Below, in pieces: positions 13,201-23,702 of a stretch of DNA of 64,000 nt. The DNA is from Asterias rubens (Eukaryota; Echinodermata; Asteroidea; Forcipulatida; Asteriidae). Position 1 is the first letter of the stretch, and each line of letters starts with the position of its first letter. A model generated the notes under the pieces. That model made no database searches. It saw only the letters and a list, made by a program, of their open reading frames with translations, and was not told the origin of the DNA. Where the stretch lies: positions 7,439,343 through 7,503,342 of the forward strand of contig NC_047063.1 in assembly GCF_902459465.1 (NCBI RefSeq), written 5' to 3'. Both the position numbers and the translations under genes were made by a program.

Positions 13201-14716
13201 GGATTTGGGCACTTTTTCAAATTGTCCATAGATTTACATTAAATTTACAGGGTTTGAAGATAATGATAGTGGAAAGCTTCCCTTCAAATATTACTTACTG
13301 AGGTGCTGTAGTTTTTGAGAAATGAGTAAAACAATGTAATGAAAATACGTTTGTAAATGCTTAAAATAATTTTGGTCTCATGAGACCAAATTATTTTAAT
13401 GACATTGTTTTACTCATTACCCAAAAACTACAGCACCTCAGCACAGAATATTTTCAGGGAACCTTTTTTTAACTATCATTATCTTCAAACTGTGTAAGTT
13501 TAGTGTGTAAATCTGTGGACATTGTGTTTTTTGTCCTACAAAAAGTACATTCACCCTTTAAAAGGTCCCTATAAAATTACACACTTTGAGTAATTACAAA
13601 TGCTTTCTTACCTTGAATTAAGTCTTTGTGAAAACTGCTGAGAACCGAGACCAACCATATGATCTGTAATAAGATAATCGATTGCATCTATGAAAATTAT
13701 TTGTTATTCAGAGTCGTTAACTTTGCATCAGAGAAAAAGACTAGAAAGAATTTAATTTTGTTTTTACCCTTATGTGTATCACTGTCTACTCAGAACTGTC
13801 CCGAGTGCTGTAAAAAAACAAAAGAAAAAACCCAACCCAGGCTAATCACTTGGGTGGGATTAGAACCCACAACCTTTGCAGGCGACTTTGTAGGGGGCGA
13901 CTTTGCAGGGGGCGACTTTGCCGGGGGGGGGGGGGCAAGATGACTGGCATTCTGCTGAACAACAGAAGTAGTCTCACTTGGAGGTTCACCTCTTTATGTT
14001 TATGGATAGATCTCGAAAGACCAAACAAACCAAAGAATCTGTTGAAAAGTCATTAGAAATAAAATTAAAATAATAAGAAGGACACTAAACCCAGTAACTA
14101 TACTCGCAATTTGTCATTATCGGTCGTGCTTGTAGTATGACCGATAATGACAAATTAAAAAAAAAAAAGGAGTACAGCGCCCTGTGGGGCTATACAGCAC
14201 TGGGTCTAGAAGGACACTAAGCTTTTTTATAAACTATGGTCGCCATATTGCCATATTTTCTTCTGCTTGTCTACACATGGTCAGTTAGTACAACATTCTC
14301 TTTAATAACCTGGCACAGTGACAAAGAAACTTTTATTTTAAAACTCAGGATGAACAAAACCGAGGCAAGGGGCCCTGATAATATTTATATAAATGTACAT
14401 GTCAGACAACTCCCGACACTTTGATTCGAAAGAGGTTATATAATATCCTATATTACGCTAATCAGGACCTTTAAATCAACCACCACTGGATTGGTGTCAT
14501 GCGGTAGTCGAGAATATGGAGGGTTACAAATATGGAGGGATTATCGCAACAAGATTGTGTTGAAAAACTCAACAATCAAAATAATTAAGGAAATATTTAC
14601 TTACCAGCATGTGCATGAGAGAGGAAATAAGCTCTAGCTTTGAGAACTGCAGGACCCTGGAATCTGTCAATTGCTATTTGTGGGTATTCCACCATCAATC
14701 CACCAAATGAACTCAT
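1133..14716 (-). CDS. DCLRE1C: Artemis nuclease (SNM1/beta-CASP family), 5' part of gene, 5 exons, continues past left edge
   Basis: Five coding exons on the minus strand join in frame: 14716-14605, 13663-13612, 6420-6276, 5084-5029 and 1234-1133 (467 nt, about 155 residues). The conceptual product starts MSSFGG and matches vertebrate Artemis collinearly. Family knowledge: Artemis is the nuclear metallo-beta-lactamase/beta-CASP nuclease that opens hairpins in non-homologous end joining. Visible metal-site motifs are Asp17 (AIDRF), the His-x-His-x-Asp-His motif (HAHADH, residues 34-39, its Asp codon split between exons 1 and 2), AGHCPGS in exon 4 and TGDFR in exon 5. All expected ligands for this part are present, so it looks functional. 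Intron phases 1, 2, 0 and 2 match at every junction. Intron 2 (~7.2 kb) is filled with foldback elements. The beta-CASP domain and C-terminal tail lie outside the window. Confidence 0.93.
1257..1469. repeat. Left arm of a 213-bp inverted repeat
   Basis: Pairs with 2152-2364 in inverse orientation at high identity, with a spacer of about 680 bp. The arms include CTAGCTACTGGGCAATCTCG. The arm starts just upstream of the Artemis exon 5 acceptor. Confidence 0.85.
1480..1685. mobile_element. MITE, GGCTCTGC-GCTTACNGC family
   Basis: A segment with CGCAGAAT and CTTGCACGTAAG blocks inside the spacer of the long inverted repeat. It is shared with 59225-59455, where the inverted ends ATGGCTCTGC and GCAGAGCCAT are clear. 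Confidence 0.6.
2152..2364. repeat. Right arm of the 213-bp inverted repeat
   Basis: Inverse copy of 1257-1469; differences are single substitutions and short indels. The flank at 2130-2150 carries a tRNA-like B-box remnant (GAGATTCAAACC). Confidence 0.85.
2663..3025. mobile_element. Foldback MITE, TTGGACACTTTCGGTACAG variant
   Basis: Inverted ends about 360 bp apart (GCGGCATTGGACACTTTCGG and CCGAAAGTGTCCAATGGCTT). The sister copy at 4235-4607 is the same length. Confidence 0.8.
3343..3732. mobile_element. Main foldback MITE family, copy in Artemis intron 4
   Basis: Ends TTTAAAGGCAGTGGACACTA and GTGTCCAGTGTCTTTAA; about 390 bp. The centre shows the GAGACCTC...GAGGTCTC foldback typical of this family. 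Confidence 0.85.
4235..4607. mobile_element. Foldback MITE, TTGGACACTTTCGG variant, second copy
   Basis: Same family and length as 2663-3025; ends AAAGCCATTGGACACTTTCG and its inverse. Confidence 0.8.
5029..5084 (-). CDS. DCLRE1C: Artemis exon 4 (AGHCPGS motif)
   Basis: A 56-nt exon between a TTTCAG acceptor and a GTAAGT donor encodes [19 protein letters not shown]. It contains the conserved GHCPGS metal-binding motif of SNM1 nucleases. The last AT joins the G of exon 5 to form the Met before FLF. Confidence 0.92.
5330..5565. mobile_element. Repeat family with AGAAGCCTACAGCAGC, intronic copy
   Basis: Shares blocks (AGCCTACAGCAGC, AAGCATTTTGAGAAACATTTC, TCTCAGATTGTGT) with 12160-12430, 16798-17095, 32920-33070 and 61050-61300. 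Non-coding; boundaries uncertain. Confidence 0.55.
5954..6085. mobile_element. Truncated copy of the main MITE family
   Basis: The left end AAAGGCAGTGGACACTATTG is present and the element breaks off near 6085. It lies about 190 bp from the GC donor of Artemis exon 3. Confidence 0.75.
6276..6420 (-). CDS. DCLRE1C: Artemis exon 3, with a GC 5' splice site
   Basis: A 145-nt exon encoding [20 protein letters not shown] and onward to TKEK, matching the LYCSPVTKELL region of Artemis. The acceptor is TATACCAG (phase 2). Alignment to the family and the phase-0 start of exon 4 require the exon to end at ...GAAAAG, where the next bases are GCAGGA, not GT. I see no in-frame GT donor that preserves the alignment. 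Confidence 0.9.
7043..7268. mobile_element. Foldback MITE, CCCTTCCCATGAAATATGC family
   Basis: Inverted ends CCCTTCCCATGAAATATGC and ATTTCATGGGAAGGG about 220 bp apart, with a GC-richer core (ACGCGCAATCGCGTCTGC). The second copy is at 28715-28951, beside the 731-aa Ig gene's stop codon. Confidence 0.85.
7651..7917. mobile_element. Main MITE family, short copy
   Basis: Ends TTTAAAGGCACTGGACACTT and GCAGTGTCTTTAAAG; internally deleted. A microsatellite follows about 40 bp later. Confidence 0.75.
7955..8041 (+). repeat. (TTTG)n microsatellite
   Basis: About 21 uninterrupted TTTG units. The long open frame through it (FVCL repeats) is an artefact. Confidence 0.97.
8505..8868. mobile_element. 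Main MITE family copy with a nested element near its right end
   Basis: Reads inward from TGTGCTTTCAGATGC to AATAGTGTCC, then a second palindromic element (about 8700-8848), then AGTGCCTTTAAA, the rest of the family's terminal repeat. Confidence 0.8.
8700..8848. mobile_element. Palindromic MITE, GGGGTCGATTTCACAAAG family, nested
   Basis: Ends TGGATTTCACAAAGAGTTA and TAACTCTTTGTGAAATCGAC, with GGACTAGTCC-type arms. Relatives are at 38348-38500, 56405-56525 and 21722-21868. Confidence 0.85.
9356..9632. mobile_element. Main MITE family, deleted copy
   Basis: Begins TTTAAAGACACTGGGCAGTG and ends ACTACCAATAGTGTTCAC; the central foldback is partly lost. Confidence 0.75.
9720..10095. mobile_element. 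Main MITE family, near full-length copy
   Basis: Ends TTTAAAGGCACTGGACACTA and GTGTCCAGTGTCCTTAA, 376 bp. Confidence 0.85.
10981..11341. mobile_element. Foldback MITE, AAAGGGAAGGTACACGTTCG variant
   Basis: Inverted ends AAAGGGAAGGTACACGTTCG and CGAACGTGTACCTTCCCTTT with an interior like the main family, so the ends have diverged or been swapped. Confidence 0.85.
11372..11895. mobile_element. 524-bp insertion flanked by GTTACTC, splitting a main-family MITE
   Basis: Left host fragment 11340-11371 and right host fragment 11896-12160 are parts of one MITE. The insert has GTTACTC on both sides and ends CAGGCC/GGCCT. Its interior (11583-11632) is inversely repeated at about 60355-60402. Confidence 0.7.
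12424..12812. mobile_element. Main MITE family, full-length copy
   Basis: Ends TTTAAAGGCAGTGGACACTA and GTGTCCAATGTCTTTAAAGG, 389 bp, with the central GAGACCTC/GAGGTCTC foldback intact. Confidence 0.88.
13192..13562. mobile_element. Long palindromic foldback element
   Basis: The two halves are inverse copies around a perfect centre AATTTGGTCTCATGAGACCA (about 13372-13400). It ends about 50 bp from the donor of Artemis exon 2. Confidence 0.8.
13612..13663 (-). CDS. DCLRE1C: Artemis exon 2
   Basis: A 52-nt exon bounded by TTACAG (acceptor) and GTAAGA (donor). Its first two bases complete the metal-binding Asp, followed by His-Met and 14 further codons. It enters in phase 1 and leaves in phase 2, matching exons 1 and 3. 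Too short to find by ORF length; found by homology to the DHM-x-GL segment of Artemis. Confidence 0.9.
13855..13945. repeat. SINE fragment and 17-bp tandem repeat
   Basis: A tRNA-like B-box remnant (GGGATTAGAACCC) is followed by three GGCGACTTTGCAGGGG units and a G-run. Confidence 0.6.
14108..14154. repeat. 18-bp perfect inverted repeat (hairpin)
   Basis: AATTTGTCATTATCGGTC and its inverse separated by about 11 bp, inside a larger element whose flanks (AAGGACACTAAACCCAGT and ACTGGGTCTAGAAGG...) are imperfect inverses. Confidence 0.75.
14605..14716 (-). CDS. DCLRE1C: Artemis exon 1 (start codon exon)
   Basis: ATG at 14716-14714 opens [12 protein letters not shown], the family's usual N-terminus, and runs 37 codons plus one base to a GTAAGT donor (14604-14599). 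It covers Asp17 and the first two His of the His-x-His-x-Asp-His motif. This start is chosen because vertebrate Artemis begins in the same place. The end phase (1) fits exon 2. Confidence 0.93.
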
Positions 14717-15460
14717 CCTGAATGTGAACCTACCACACCAAGTGTTGGTCCGGCCCTGGTTGCGTTGTTTGTATTGAATTATAACTTATCATCATAATCA
14801 AACACATAGTTCAGAACATTTTCTCAGTATTTTTTTTAGTTGCCATTTCTGCAGTTGTCATTCAGATCTAACCCCAGCCCAAGTTGACTGCTGCTAACTT
14901 TACTTTCAGTCACGCAGGGACTGGCGTCCTACAGAGAGGCAGCAGTGCCTGTCAGTGTCAGTGTACTACTACGTACTACGTACTACTACTACTACTACTA
15001 CTACACTAGCCTGTCAGTGCCAGCAGCAGCCAGCAGGGCTAGCCATGTGAACGGTATGGGTTGGCAGGTTGGACACGTCCGGTCCGCTGATGATGTTGCA
15101 CAGTGTGACTTGTGTAACTGTAACTGTAAAGTGTAATGTGAATGAACGAATTGAACCAAAGAAATTACCAAGTCCACGCACGCACGGAAATGCAGTAACT
15201 GGTGGTGTTCAACGGTTGTCAGTGTAAAAACTGTAAATTACATGTTTGGCCAGATAAACTATCTCGAGGTCAGTTCGATAGAATCAAAATGTTTATCGAG
15301 AGACAACAAACCGGAAATATACATGCTCCAAACGACAATACTTGCCTAAAAAGTTAGATACTCCCAAACAAACGTGTCACAACGCAAGCAACACTTTCTC
15401 TCTCAACCTCAAGAGCGGCGCCATTTTATTGCTTTACTTTTTCCAACCACTTGAGGGCGC
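14717..15460 (-). promoter_or_regulatory. Upstream region of Artemis, with microsatellite
   Basis: Contains a (TAC)n tract (14966-15003) and, about 700 bp above the start codon, AAAATGGCGCCGC on the minus strand, resembling a YY1-type promoter motif. No TATA box is evident. Promoter assignment is inference. Confidence 0.3.
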
Positions 15461-15469
15461 TGTTTGAGG

Positions 15470-16570
15470 ACTAACTTCGATTAATTATTCTAATAAGCTG
15501 TGCTGACACCTTCAGTCAGTCGCCTCTCCAGCTAGCTGCAGCCCTCTGGTTTTGTTTTTGTTTTTACTTACTCACGAAACATAATTATTGACTATCCATT
15601 AAATTGACTTCACAACTGTGTAAGGAACGGACGAACTTGTGTACTTGTTCGGCATAATAGGCACGGAATGGCCTTGGTGTCCTCTTGAAGTTCCCAATAC
15701 TTAATTTTCGCAAAAGAGAATTTTTTGAAATAAAAATGGAATTTGCCTTTCGGAGATGAAATAACAGCCTGATAAAGAAAAATAAACAATTTGTTGTTCT
15801 CCTGTTCTTCATTCCACTTGAAAGGCGGAGGGGACGTTTATATGAAGTCAATAATAATTGGTGGAGATGATGGGGATGTTACGCGCTCATCCTCCATGTT
15901 ACACCTTCACTTCGCGGGGGGCTAGGCTGCACAACACCGGGCCTCTACCTGGACAAGGTGGATATAGGTGGCAAGCATCAAGGGTGTGAGAATGAAAATA
16001 CATAGGTTCTTATTGTAGTGGATAATAGTATACGCACTGCTATATTAATAGATCATTACCAAAGCCTTAAAAATCGAACTTGGTTGTTGTGTCTATTTAC
16101 TCGCACAGTTCCGTGAGACCGGGACATTATACATAACCAAGAGAGATTTCGCACACTAGCAATCAGTACCAAGGAGGAAGAAGGAAATTTCCACACATGA
16201 TAAGCCCAAAACAACCACAACAACTTCCGTCGTTGTGTGAATGAGTGATATAGCTCTCTAATAATAATAGTGACAGGAGTTGGTTGGAAGTTATATTGAG
16301 GTCATGTCCAGTGTTGCTTCAGTCTGGCACGCCGATAGAATTCTTCAAAGCACGGGTTCAGTCTGTGTCACACCGCCCCTGGATGGGTCATTGTTCCGGA
16401 AAGCTTTTACCCCTGGTGATTGTGCTAATATGAAGGCCCCCTTACTCACAATAAAAAGTATTGGGTTCGATTTCAAGTGTACAGGTACTCTTTTAAATGA
16501 GCAAGGTCTGGGAGGGATCTTTTTTGATGAGAGAATTTGACTTTACCATGGAGCTCCATGCCTGGACGGC
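15470..16570. other. No gene supported
   Basis: No exon with homology or good paired splice sites seen. A small CpG-bearing patch near 15885-15930 could be regulatory; nothing more can be said. Confidence 0.3.
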
Positions 16571-16579
16571 CTCTGCTTG

Positions 16580-16800
16580 TTAAAGGAACACGTTGCCTCG
16601 GATCGGTCGAGTTTGTCTTTGAAAAGAGTTTGTAACCGTTTGTTATAAAATGCATAAGGATTAGAAAGATGTTTTAAAATGATAGAATGTAATGGCCCAC
16701 ACAAGTATCACTCGAAATTGCGTGGTTTCCTTTTACCTCGTCGACAAACACGGTCGGCCATTATTTTATGGGAGTCAAATTTTTGACTCCCATAAATGCC
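16580..16800. mobile_element. MITE, GGGACACGTTGCCTTGGATC family, truncated
   Basis: Starts TTAAAGGAACACGTTGCC and includes a palindrome GGGAGTCAAA/TTTGACTCCC at 16770-16791. Full copies are at 22877-23248 and 43674-44276. Confidence 0.75.
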
Positions 16801-17337
16801 TACAGAAGCTTTGAATACAAGCTTATTGCATTTTTGAGAAACTTTTTCATTAAACTCCTGCGGAGAAAGATGTCTGTTTCTCCCCAAAAATTTGAATCTA
16901 AGAGCGTTACTGACAGTAACCGTTCTCAGACTGTGTATTGCATTGCAGATTATTCTTCCCAGTGCTTGAACAATTATAACAGTTCCAGATTTTTGGCAAT
17001 ATCTGTGTGTAGATCCATGGTCGATCATGGAGGTCTATTATACCTCCATGATCATATGGAACTCAAACAGATAGTCACCTTTAAAACTATATCATTTTAA
17101 AGGTGCCTGCCATTGATCCCTCGAGCTGTGTGTGGTTAGAGCAAAACACAGACAAACCCAATATTCCGAACTACCAGTAAATAATGCACACCAGTTGCTA
17201 GTATTGATTTGTGCACTTCCCAGGCTAGTGTTTTTATTGACATCAGTGACTGTGTTTACTGTTCAACAACCTTGCTGGGGATTAATGCTTAGAAAAAGTC
17301 TTTTGTGTCCGAACAAAGATTAACAGCAGTTATAAGT

Positions 17338-17880
17338 AGTGCAAAGATGTTGACTGTAGTTTTGTGGTCAATAAACACAACTGTAAAACCATGCAGCTAT
17401 AGGGTAGATGCCCACAAATTCTCGCTCTGGTGTACGTGTGGCTTCCAGTTCCACGGCCGCCATGTTTTGGAACAATTTGCAATTAGTTTTCACAAGCATA
17501 GGCATTATAGATGCATGGTATTTCGTGAAAAGTGGCTCAACCTCGGGCAAATTGCAACAGAAAGTCAAGTCAACTGTTTTATACAAATGTCCATATCATC
17601 CAATTATTTAAGAAATCCTGGTATAGTGGACATGTTTCATGCGACAATATTTCAAAATGGCCGCCATGGAACCTTCCGCCACCTGTATTCTTAAGAGTTT
17701 TTCGAGTGGACACATACAAGAGCATAAAACAGTTGACACACTTTCTGTTGCAATTTGTCCGAGGTCAATACTCATGTCAAAAAATGCCCCCTATACTTAC
17801 AAAACAGCCATATTTCTCCATGGTCTAAATTATGATCGAATGTTTAAGCATGATTTAAGCCCATCACCAGAATGGGTTGA
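17338..17880. mobile_element. Foldback element with paired ATGGCGGCC motifs
   Basis: Inverted arms 17538-17590 and 17710-17763 (GGCAAATTGCAACAGAAAGT). GGCCGCCATG occurs near 17455 and 17660. Open frames here are by-products. Confidence 0.6.
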
Positions 17881-19271
17881 AAAAAATAGTCATAATCTTT
17901 AGAGAACCATCACTGCTGAACGAGCCAGTCCCTAATCCAAAGCCCCCTGTGTACCTGGCACATTTCAGTTGCTTTGAGAGAATTCATTCATGGTAAATTT
18001 CCATTTTTGTAAGAGAACAATCGACATTTTGACCGAGAACAGGTCGTTTTTCTGGAGTAGGTCCTTTTTTCATGGTTAGCATTGTTGAAACGTGAAAGGC
18101 AAGACTGGTTACATTTCACACCATTCAAACTAAGCATCACTGGACATCTAAATTTAAAAACAATTGTTTTCATATGTGTTTCGTATCAAATGAATAACTT
18201 CCGGCAATCTACAGAAATATAAGAGGGGGATGTCTGAATAGTCAATGATTTGTTGAAACAACATTCGTCAAATTCATTCCATGTGCGTAACATCTTGATA
18301 GTTATCGGCAATGTCGGTAAAGTCAATGGATGAGTCACTGTAAGTTGGGTCGTCGCCAGAACAATGACTATTGTAATTACTAACCACAGTGGTTGCAGGT
18401 GGTTAACTCTAGTATGGCTGGCACGTGCGCGTACGACAACGTTGATCCATGGTTTATCCATGGTCACAAGTATTACCATGGTATTACCTATAGCAGGATT
18501 TGTTCGTTGTTTCGTTACAGAAGATATTCTTACACACCAAGGTCGCCACATGGGAGATTTAATAGTATATTATTTTCTTCCTCTACGGACAATAACATCA
18601 GTGTTTAGCGTCAATCAGTGCTAACACATGGTGTGCCGCTGCCGTGCAACCCTCTTCACATGAGGTCACAAACCACGGGCAAAGCTTTCACCTTTTCCCC
18701 ACGGTTTTTGTGTGAAACGAAAGCTCGACAACACATACCCCCCTGTGATTCGAACTGAATTGAACCATTCTTCTGTTGGGAATGGAGTAAGGCAAATAAA
18801 AACAAGTTTAGCGTCGTCCCTTTATGAGGGCATTTTTCTCTTTTTCTTTTTTCAAATTGGCCGCCCGTCACATTAATTTTATACAAACGGCTGGGCTATT
18901 TAAACAAAAAAGTTTTTGCTAAGATCGTTAAAATAAAATATTATACCCTTTTTACGTAATAAAAACGTTAGTTTTGTTTAATGGCATTGAAATAAAGGAG
19001 GTGGCCTCTAAAAAGGAAGCGGGCGGGTACACTTAACAAGTTTTTATTTTGAGTTGGCCTAAAGTGAATTGATTTTCATTTTCTTTTTTAACAAATAAAA
19101 ATACTCAAGAGGCTTTAGGCCGTTAGATAAGGCGTGAAACTTGGCAGTATTAAAAACAACTCCAACAAGGCGCCACGGGCAAAATGTTTGGTGGCCACCA
19201 AAGACCTGTACTTTTATTGGAATTCAATAGGCATGAATAACGAACCGCATAGCATAATGCAACAAAACAAG

Positions 19272-19313
19272 GTTTGTTCCTTGCTCTGGTTTTTAAACCA
19301 CAGCAAGGAACAG
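19272..19313. repeat. Hairpin TTCCTTGCT...AGCAAGGAA
   Basis: Arms GTTCCTTGCTctGGTTT and AAACCacAGCAAGGAAC. TCCTTGCTCT(G) recurs near 20030 and 20172, so it is likely part of a dispersed repeat. Confidence 0.6.
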
Positions 19314-20737
19314 TAAAGATGGCTCTTCATGTTCATGTACATGCGGGTTTACCTTTCCCAAAAATGGAACAACACAGGTTTAAGGTTTCGATTTTGGAAA
19401 CCTATTATGAAAAACCACTGCCCATTTTTTTATTTCAAGGTATTTTCTTTTGACAGACTGCCTTTGTTGCTACCTGGTACAATGCACAGGGAAGTATAAT
19501 GTTGTGCATTTATAAACCATTTATATAGCAGTGGACAAATTATTTGCTTGACGTTTGTTACTTATAGTTTCTGAAACACAAGTCACATAGATATGGTGAA
19601 ACTGAAATGCTCTAATAATAATATGATACCATCTTATGATGAAGTTCCCACTTGGTTCCATAAACTATCACATAACAAAACCAAATAATTCAGCTGAAAT
19701 TCTGAAAAAGAAAAACTTTATCATTTACGTTACAAATCATGCAACTTTAGAAGCAACTGCTCAATGCTTTTTAATATTAGTGGATGGAATACAGGGAAGC
19801 TACACATGGGTGGGGTGGGGGGGGGTTACTAAATATCCGATGATATTAACTTTGAAAATAGAGAAAGGACCCACTATGCTTTGAAAGAGCACAAAGCAAA
19901 TCTGAGAAATGTTCTGCAAAGACAAATAAATAGACACAATGTTTTAAATTGACAGTGCAGTCAAATGGTTGGATGGGGGGGGGGGGGTGGACTAACTATT
20001 TGACCATACTATGAACATAACAAGGACCAGTCCTTGCTCTATGCTCTGAAAAAGCTGTTTGAATACAGTGTATAGAAATGACCCAATGTGCTTTGAAAAG
20101 AACATGAAGCAGAAAATGAGTAAGTCAATTAGTCAACTGAGAAATGTTCTGCATGACAAAACATTTTAGTATGGTCCTTGCTCTGTGGTTTTAATACAGT
20201 CTAGACCATGATAAGACAACCTCCCTAAACCTGGAAGTACTTGTATTGTAAAACCCAGGCAAGGCCACCTTGTGTATGAGTGATGTCCTTTACTCTGCAG
20301 GGAGAAGGAATCCGCAAGATAATAAGAACATCTGTTAGTCCTTGCTTTGTAAGTGTGAACAAGGCCAAGACATTCGTTTAAACCTCTCATGAAATAAGCA
20401 TGCAGGGAGGCCTTCCTTCTGGTTAGTAACTCCACTGTATGCACGAATGGCTTTATGGACAGTAATGACATTTCAAAAACCTTCTAAAAACACTCTCACA
20501 TGCCTGGAATTTCTTCTTTGTGAGTGCAAGCTGCAAGACAATTAAAACAAAATCTCAATTAAAGTCTAAAGCCATCTTCTCAATACTTTGCAAGGACTTT
20601 TTACAGTTTCGCATTCATCTTATTTGATATGAAACTTGTTTGTTGTTTTTAAGTGTTTGCTGGCGAATAAAATTAAGTGAAATAAAGACTATGGGAAACT
20701 GTTGAAGGGGTACCAACAAGGCCCAAGACTATAATAT

Positions 20738-21060
20738 AGGGCCCAATTTCATAGAGCTGCTTAATAAAGCACAACAAGGAGTCGGGTAGTGGGCACAATA
20801 CAATCTTGCCTACCAGAAAGTTACTGACCAAACAACCATGTCACACATAATACAAATGCATGTACAGTCTACAAATTTGTTAATGGTATCCTGGGCCGAA
20901 TTTCTTAGAGCTGCACAAAATGTTGCTTGATAATGTTTTGCTTAGCTTGTCGGATACCAGTCACAACTTGTACACTATGTAAGACGGTTGTTTAGCTGGT
21001 AGCCTTACTCTGGTAAGCATATTTTGCAATACTTAGCTTTAGAAGCTCTGATGAAATTGG
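20738..21060. mobile_element. Two adjacent copies of the GGGCCCAATTTCATAGAGC MITE
   Basis: GGGCCCAATTTCATAGAGCT at 20738 and a second start GGGCCGAATTTCTTAGAGCT near 20892; the end is CTGATGAAATTGGTTCC near 21063. Confidence 0.65.
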
Positions 21061-22876
21061 TTCCTGGGGTTAAAGAGGCCATGGCCTCCACGTAATTTCA
21101 GGGCTGAAAAACACATACTGAAGCTTCAAAATCAAAGAGGAAATGCCACCTTCCCTTACACACATTATTAGAAACAGAAACAATCAACTTATTGTAAACA
21201 GGTTTTATTCTCATCAGGAATCCAAACATGACACTCAAACTTCTAAATATTTACACGATCTATCCAGGACTAGTTTATACAAAAGTTTACCCTTTTTAGT
21301 TTCAAACGCTTTTAAAATCACATGGTTATTATTAATACCAGTCTAATTTCTATGTTTACATGTATTAGTTGACAAAATAAAAGATCAGTACAGTAAATGC
21401 CATAAAAAAAATAAAAAAAATAATGACTAACGAAAATTTCAAACTATTTTACATAATTTCCAGGATAAAAAAGAAAATCTGACAACAAAAATGATATGCA
21501 CATGTATTCAATTGAAAGTTATATATACTGGACTTCCATGTCAGCTTTCTCCCTTTTAACACCAGTCTGCTAGCCAAATGCCAGGTAAAACACTGGCTGG
21601 CCAGCGTTCAGTTCGGTGTTGAACTGGAGAAAAGCTGATGGGTGAGTGAAATGACAAGCTAACTGGTCCTGCTGGGCAAGGCAAACCCTGCAATTTGTTC
21701 ATTAAATAAGTCTTTGATTGTTCAGAGCTCGGTTTCACAAAGCACTGAGATGAGTTGTCAGTGTCGCCATAGTGATGGGATATAATTGTCACATCACACT
21801 TTACTAAGCAACTACGTTTGATTTGCAGTTAAGATCAATCATAGCTCTTTGTGAAATTGGCCCCTAGATCCCATGGCTACTGTGGTGACAACTTCTCAAA
21901 ATCAAGAGTACAATAAAAATACATGTATGTAGCTTTGGGTCTTAAAACAATCCTGATTTTGTCATAATTTACATCTTACATGTATTTTCAAATTCAATGC
22001 AGAGCAGCCAACATTTGCACCTTGCAACCAGGGAGATTTGGTTCAACAGTCAGGGAGATACTTAGAATAACACTCAACATAATAGGGAAAAGGCTTCCAT
22101 GGTGATTTTGAAATGTATTCCTTGGAACATAGACAGATTGGAATGGTTTATTTTTTAATTTAGTTAACTTCTTGCAGAATCAGGGAGAGTTTGCAGCTCT
22201 GTTAACATATTTTGGTTATGTGAGACTTTCAAGTCTGGCTCCAGGGTCCACAAATTTAACACCAGTCAAGTCACAATAACAATGGCCTGGGCTTTTACAT
22301 CAACACTTCAGAGGGAAACATGATTGAGAACTGTTCAACTGTACAAAGGTGATAAGGTCTGGTTAAAAAAAAAAGTCGCATACATTTCAGTTCACCCACT
22401 AGTCCACTGGGAGTTAATTAGTTCAAAATAAATACAACAAGTGACAAAATAAACAATGCCCTTTTTCTAAATAAACAAGACTTTAACCATACAGATAATT
22501 CCTGCTAGAAACATTTCAAGAAATATCTTGCACAGTTAGTATTAGAAAAGTATTATTTACAAGTTTAAGTGTTATAGGCAAAAGTCTCTCTTTGGATATT
22601 TACAGCATATCTTACTAAATTATTTAGAACAGCTAGAAACCTACAATGCAGTACAATACATTTAGCAGCATTTGCCCTGAACTTCTTCAGTTACTGGCCA
22701 GCAGCAGGACCAGTTACAATGTAGCTTGCAACTTCACTATTCAGCCAGCTTTTTCAGGGTCCATATTTCAATTGAAATAAGGATGTTTTTCAACACTGAG
22801 CTAGCCAGCCAGCCAGACCACTTGGAGTGAACTCTGACTGTACCTCAGGTGTTTTACAATACCAGTGGACCACTGT

Positions 22877-23248
22877 TTAAAGGGACACGTTGCCTTGGAT
22901 CCGGCGAGTTGGTTTATGAAAAGCGATTGAACCTGCTCGCGATGAAATGGTTAGAAAGATGTTTTAAAAGTAGAACTTAATAATCCAAACAAACATACCC
23001 CAAAATGTTGTGTTTTTTCTTTTACATTGTGAACTGAAAAACTTTTGATCCACAAAAATGGCGTACCATGTTAGTTCGCAAAGTAAAACGAAAACCACGC
23101 AATTTAGTGTAAAGGCATCTTTGGCTGGATCGGTGCATACTTTTAAACCAACTTTCTAACAATATATGCTTTTAATAACAAAAGGTTTCAACCGCTTAAC
23201 ATAGATCATAGAGTAACTTGCCTGATCCAAGGCAACGTGTCCCTTTAA
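22877..23248. mobile_element. MITE, GGGACACGTTGCCTTGGATC family, full length
   Basis: Inverted ends TTAAAGGGACACGTTGCCTT and its inverse 372 bp apart. Confidence 0.88.
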
Positions 23249-23537
23249 GGGAGAACACTGCATGATAGTATACTGATGAAGTCCAAAATGTGCACAAGGC
23301 ATATTGTTCAACAAGCGTAACCTGAACCATCCCTGAACCATGTTGATGTAACAGCCAACCACACAACACAGGAATATTTCTGAAGCAATTCATTGTGTAC
23401 TTTTGAGCAGGCATGTGTATGTATAACCTTCATTTAGACAAATGAAATAATGTGGTTTTGATGATGCACAGGATGGTATGCAGATTGTAAAAATCAAATT
23501 CACAAAAATAGCAGCTACCTAATTCCTATACCGTCAT

Positions 23538-23702
23538 CAATGAGAGACTTTTAGAGGGTCCTTTTTCACAGTTCTCACCACTAAGTGCACTTGCTCAGAC
23601 CTACGCGCGCAACACTGAGCATGTGCGCGTGCGCTCAGACTCACAAAAAAGGACCGTTATGTCTGCTGTCCCCAGCCTCTGAAAAGTCTCCCATTGCAGT
23701 GT
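23538..23702. mobile_element. Foldback MITE, GGCAGCAGACATA family
   Basis: Ends CAATGAGAGACTTT and AAAGTCTCCCATTG, centre rich in GCGCGC (ACGCGCGCAACACTGAGCAT). Same family as 683-832. Confidence 0.7.

Noticed and set aside
13855-13945. Short CRISPR-like spaced repeat (GGCGACTTTGCAGGGG)
   Set aside because: Contiguous tandem repeat without spacers in a eukaryotic genome; a minisatellite.
17305-17902. Several overlapping plus-strand frames of 87-129 codons
   Set aside because: They lie within an inverted-repeat element, have no domain and conflict with each other.
18186-18624. 121-codon minus-strand and 86-codon plus-strand frames
   Set aside because: Low-complexity Thr/Ile/Val composition without splice support or recognisable homology.
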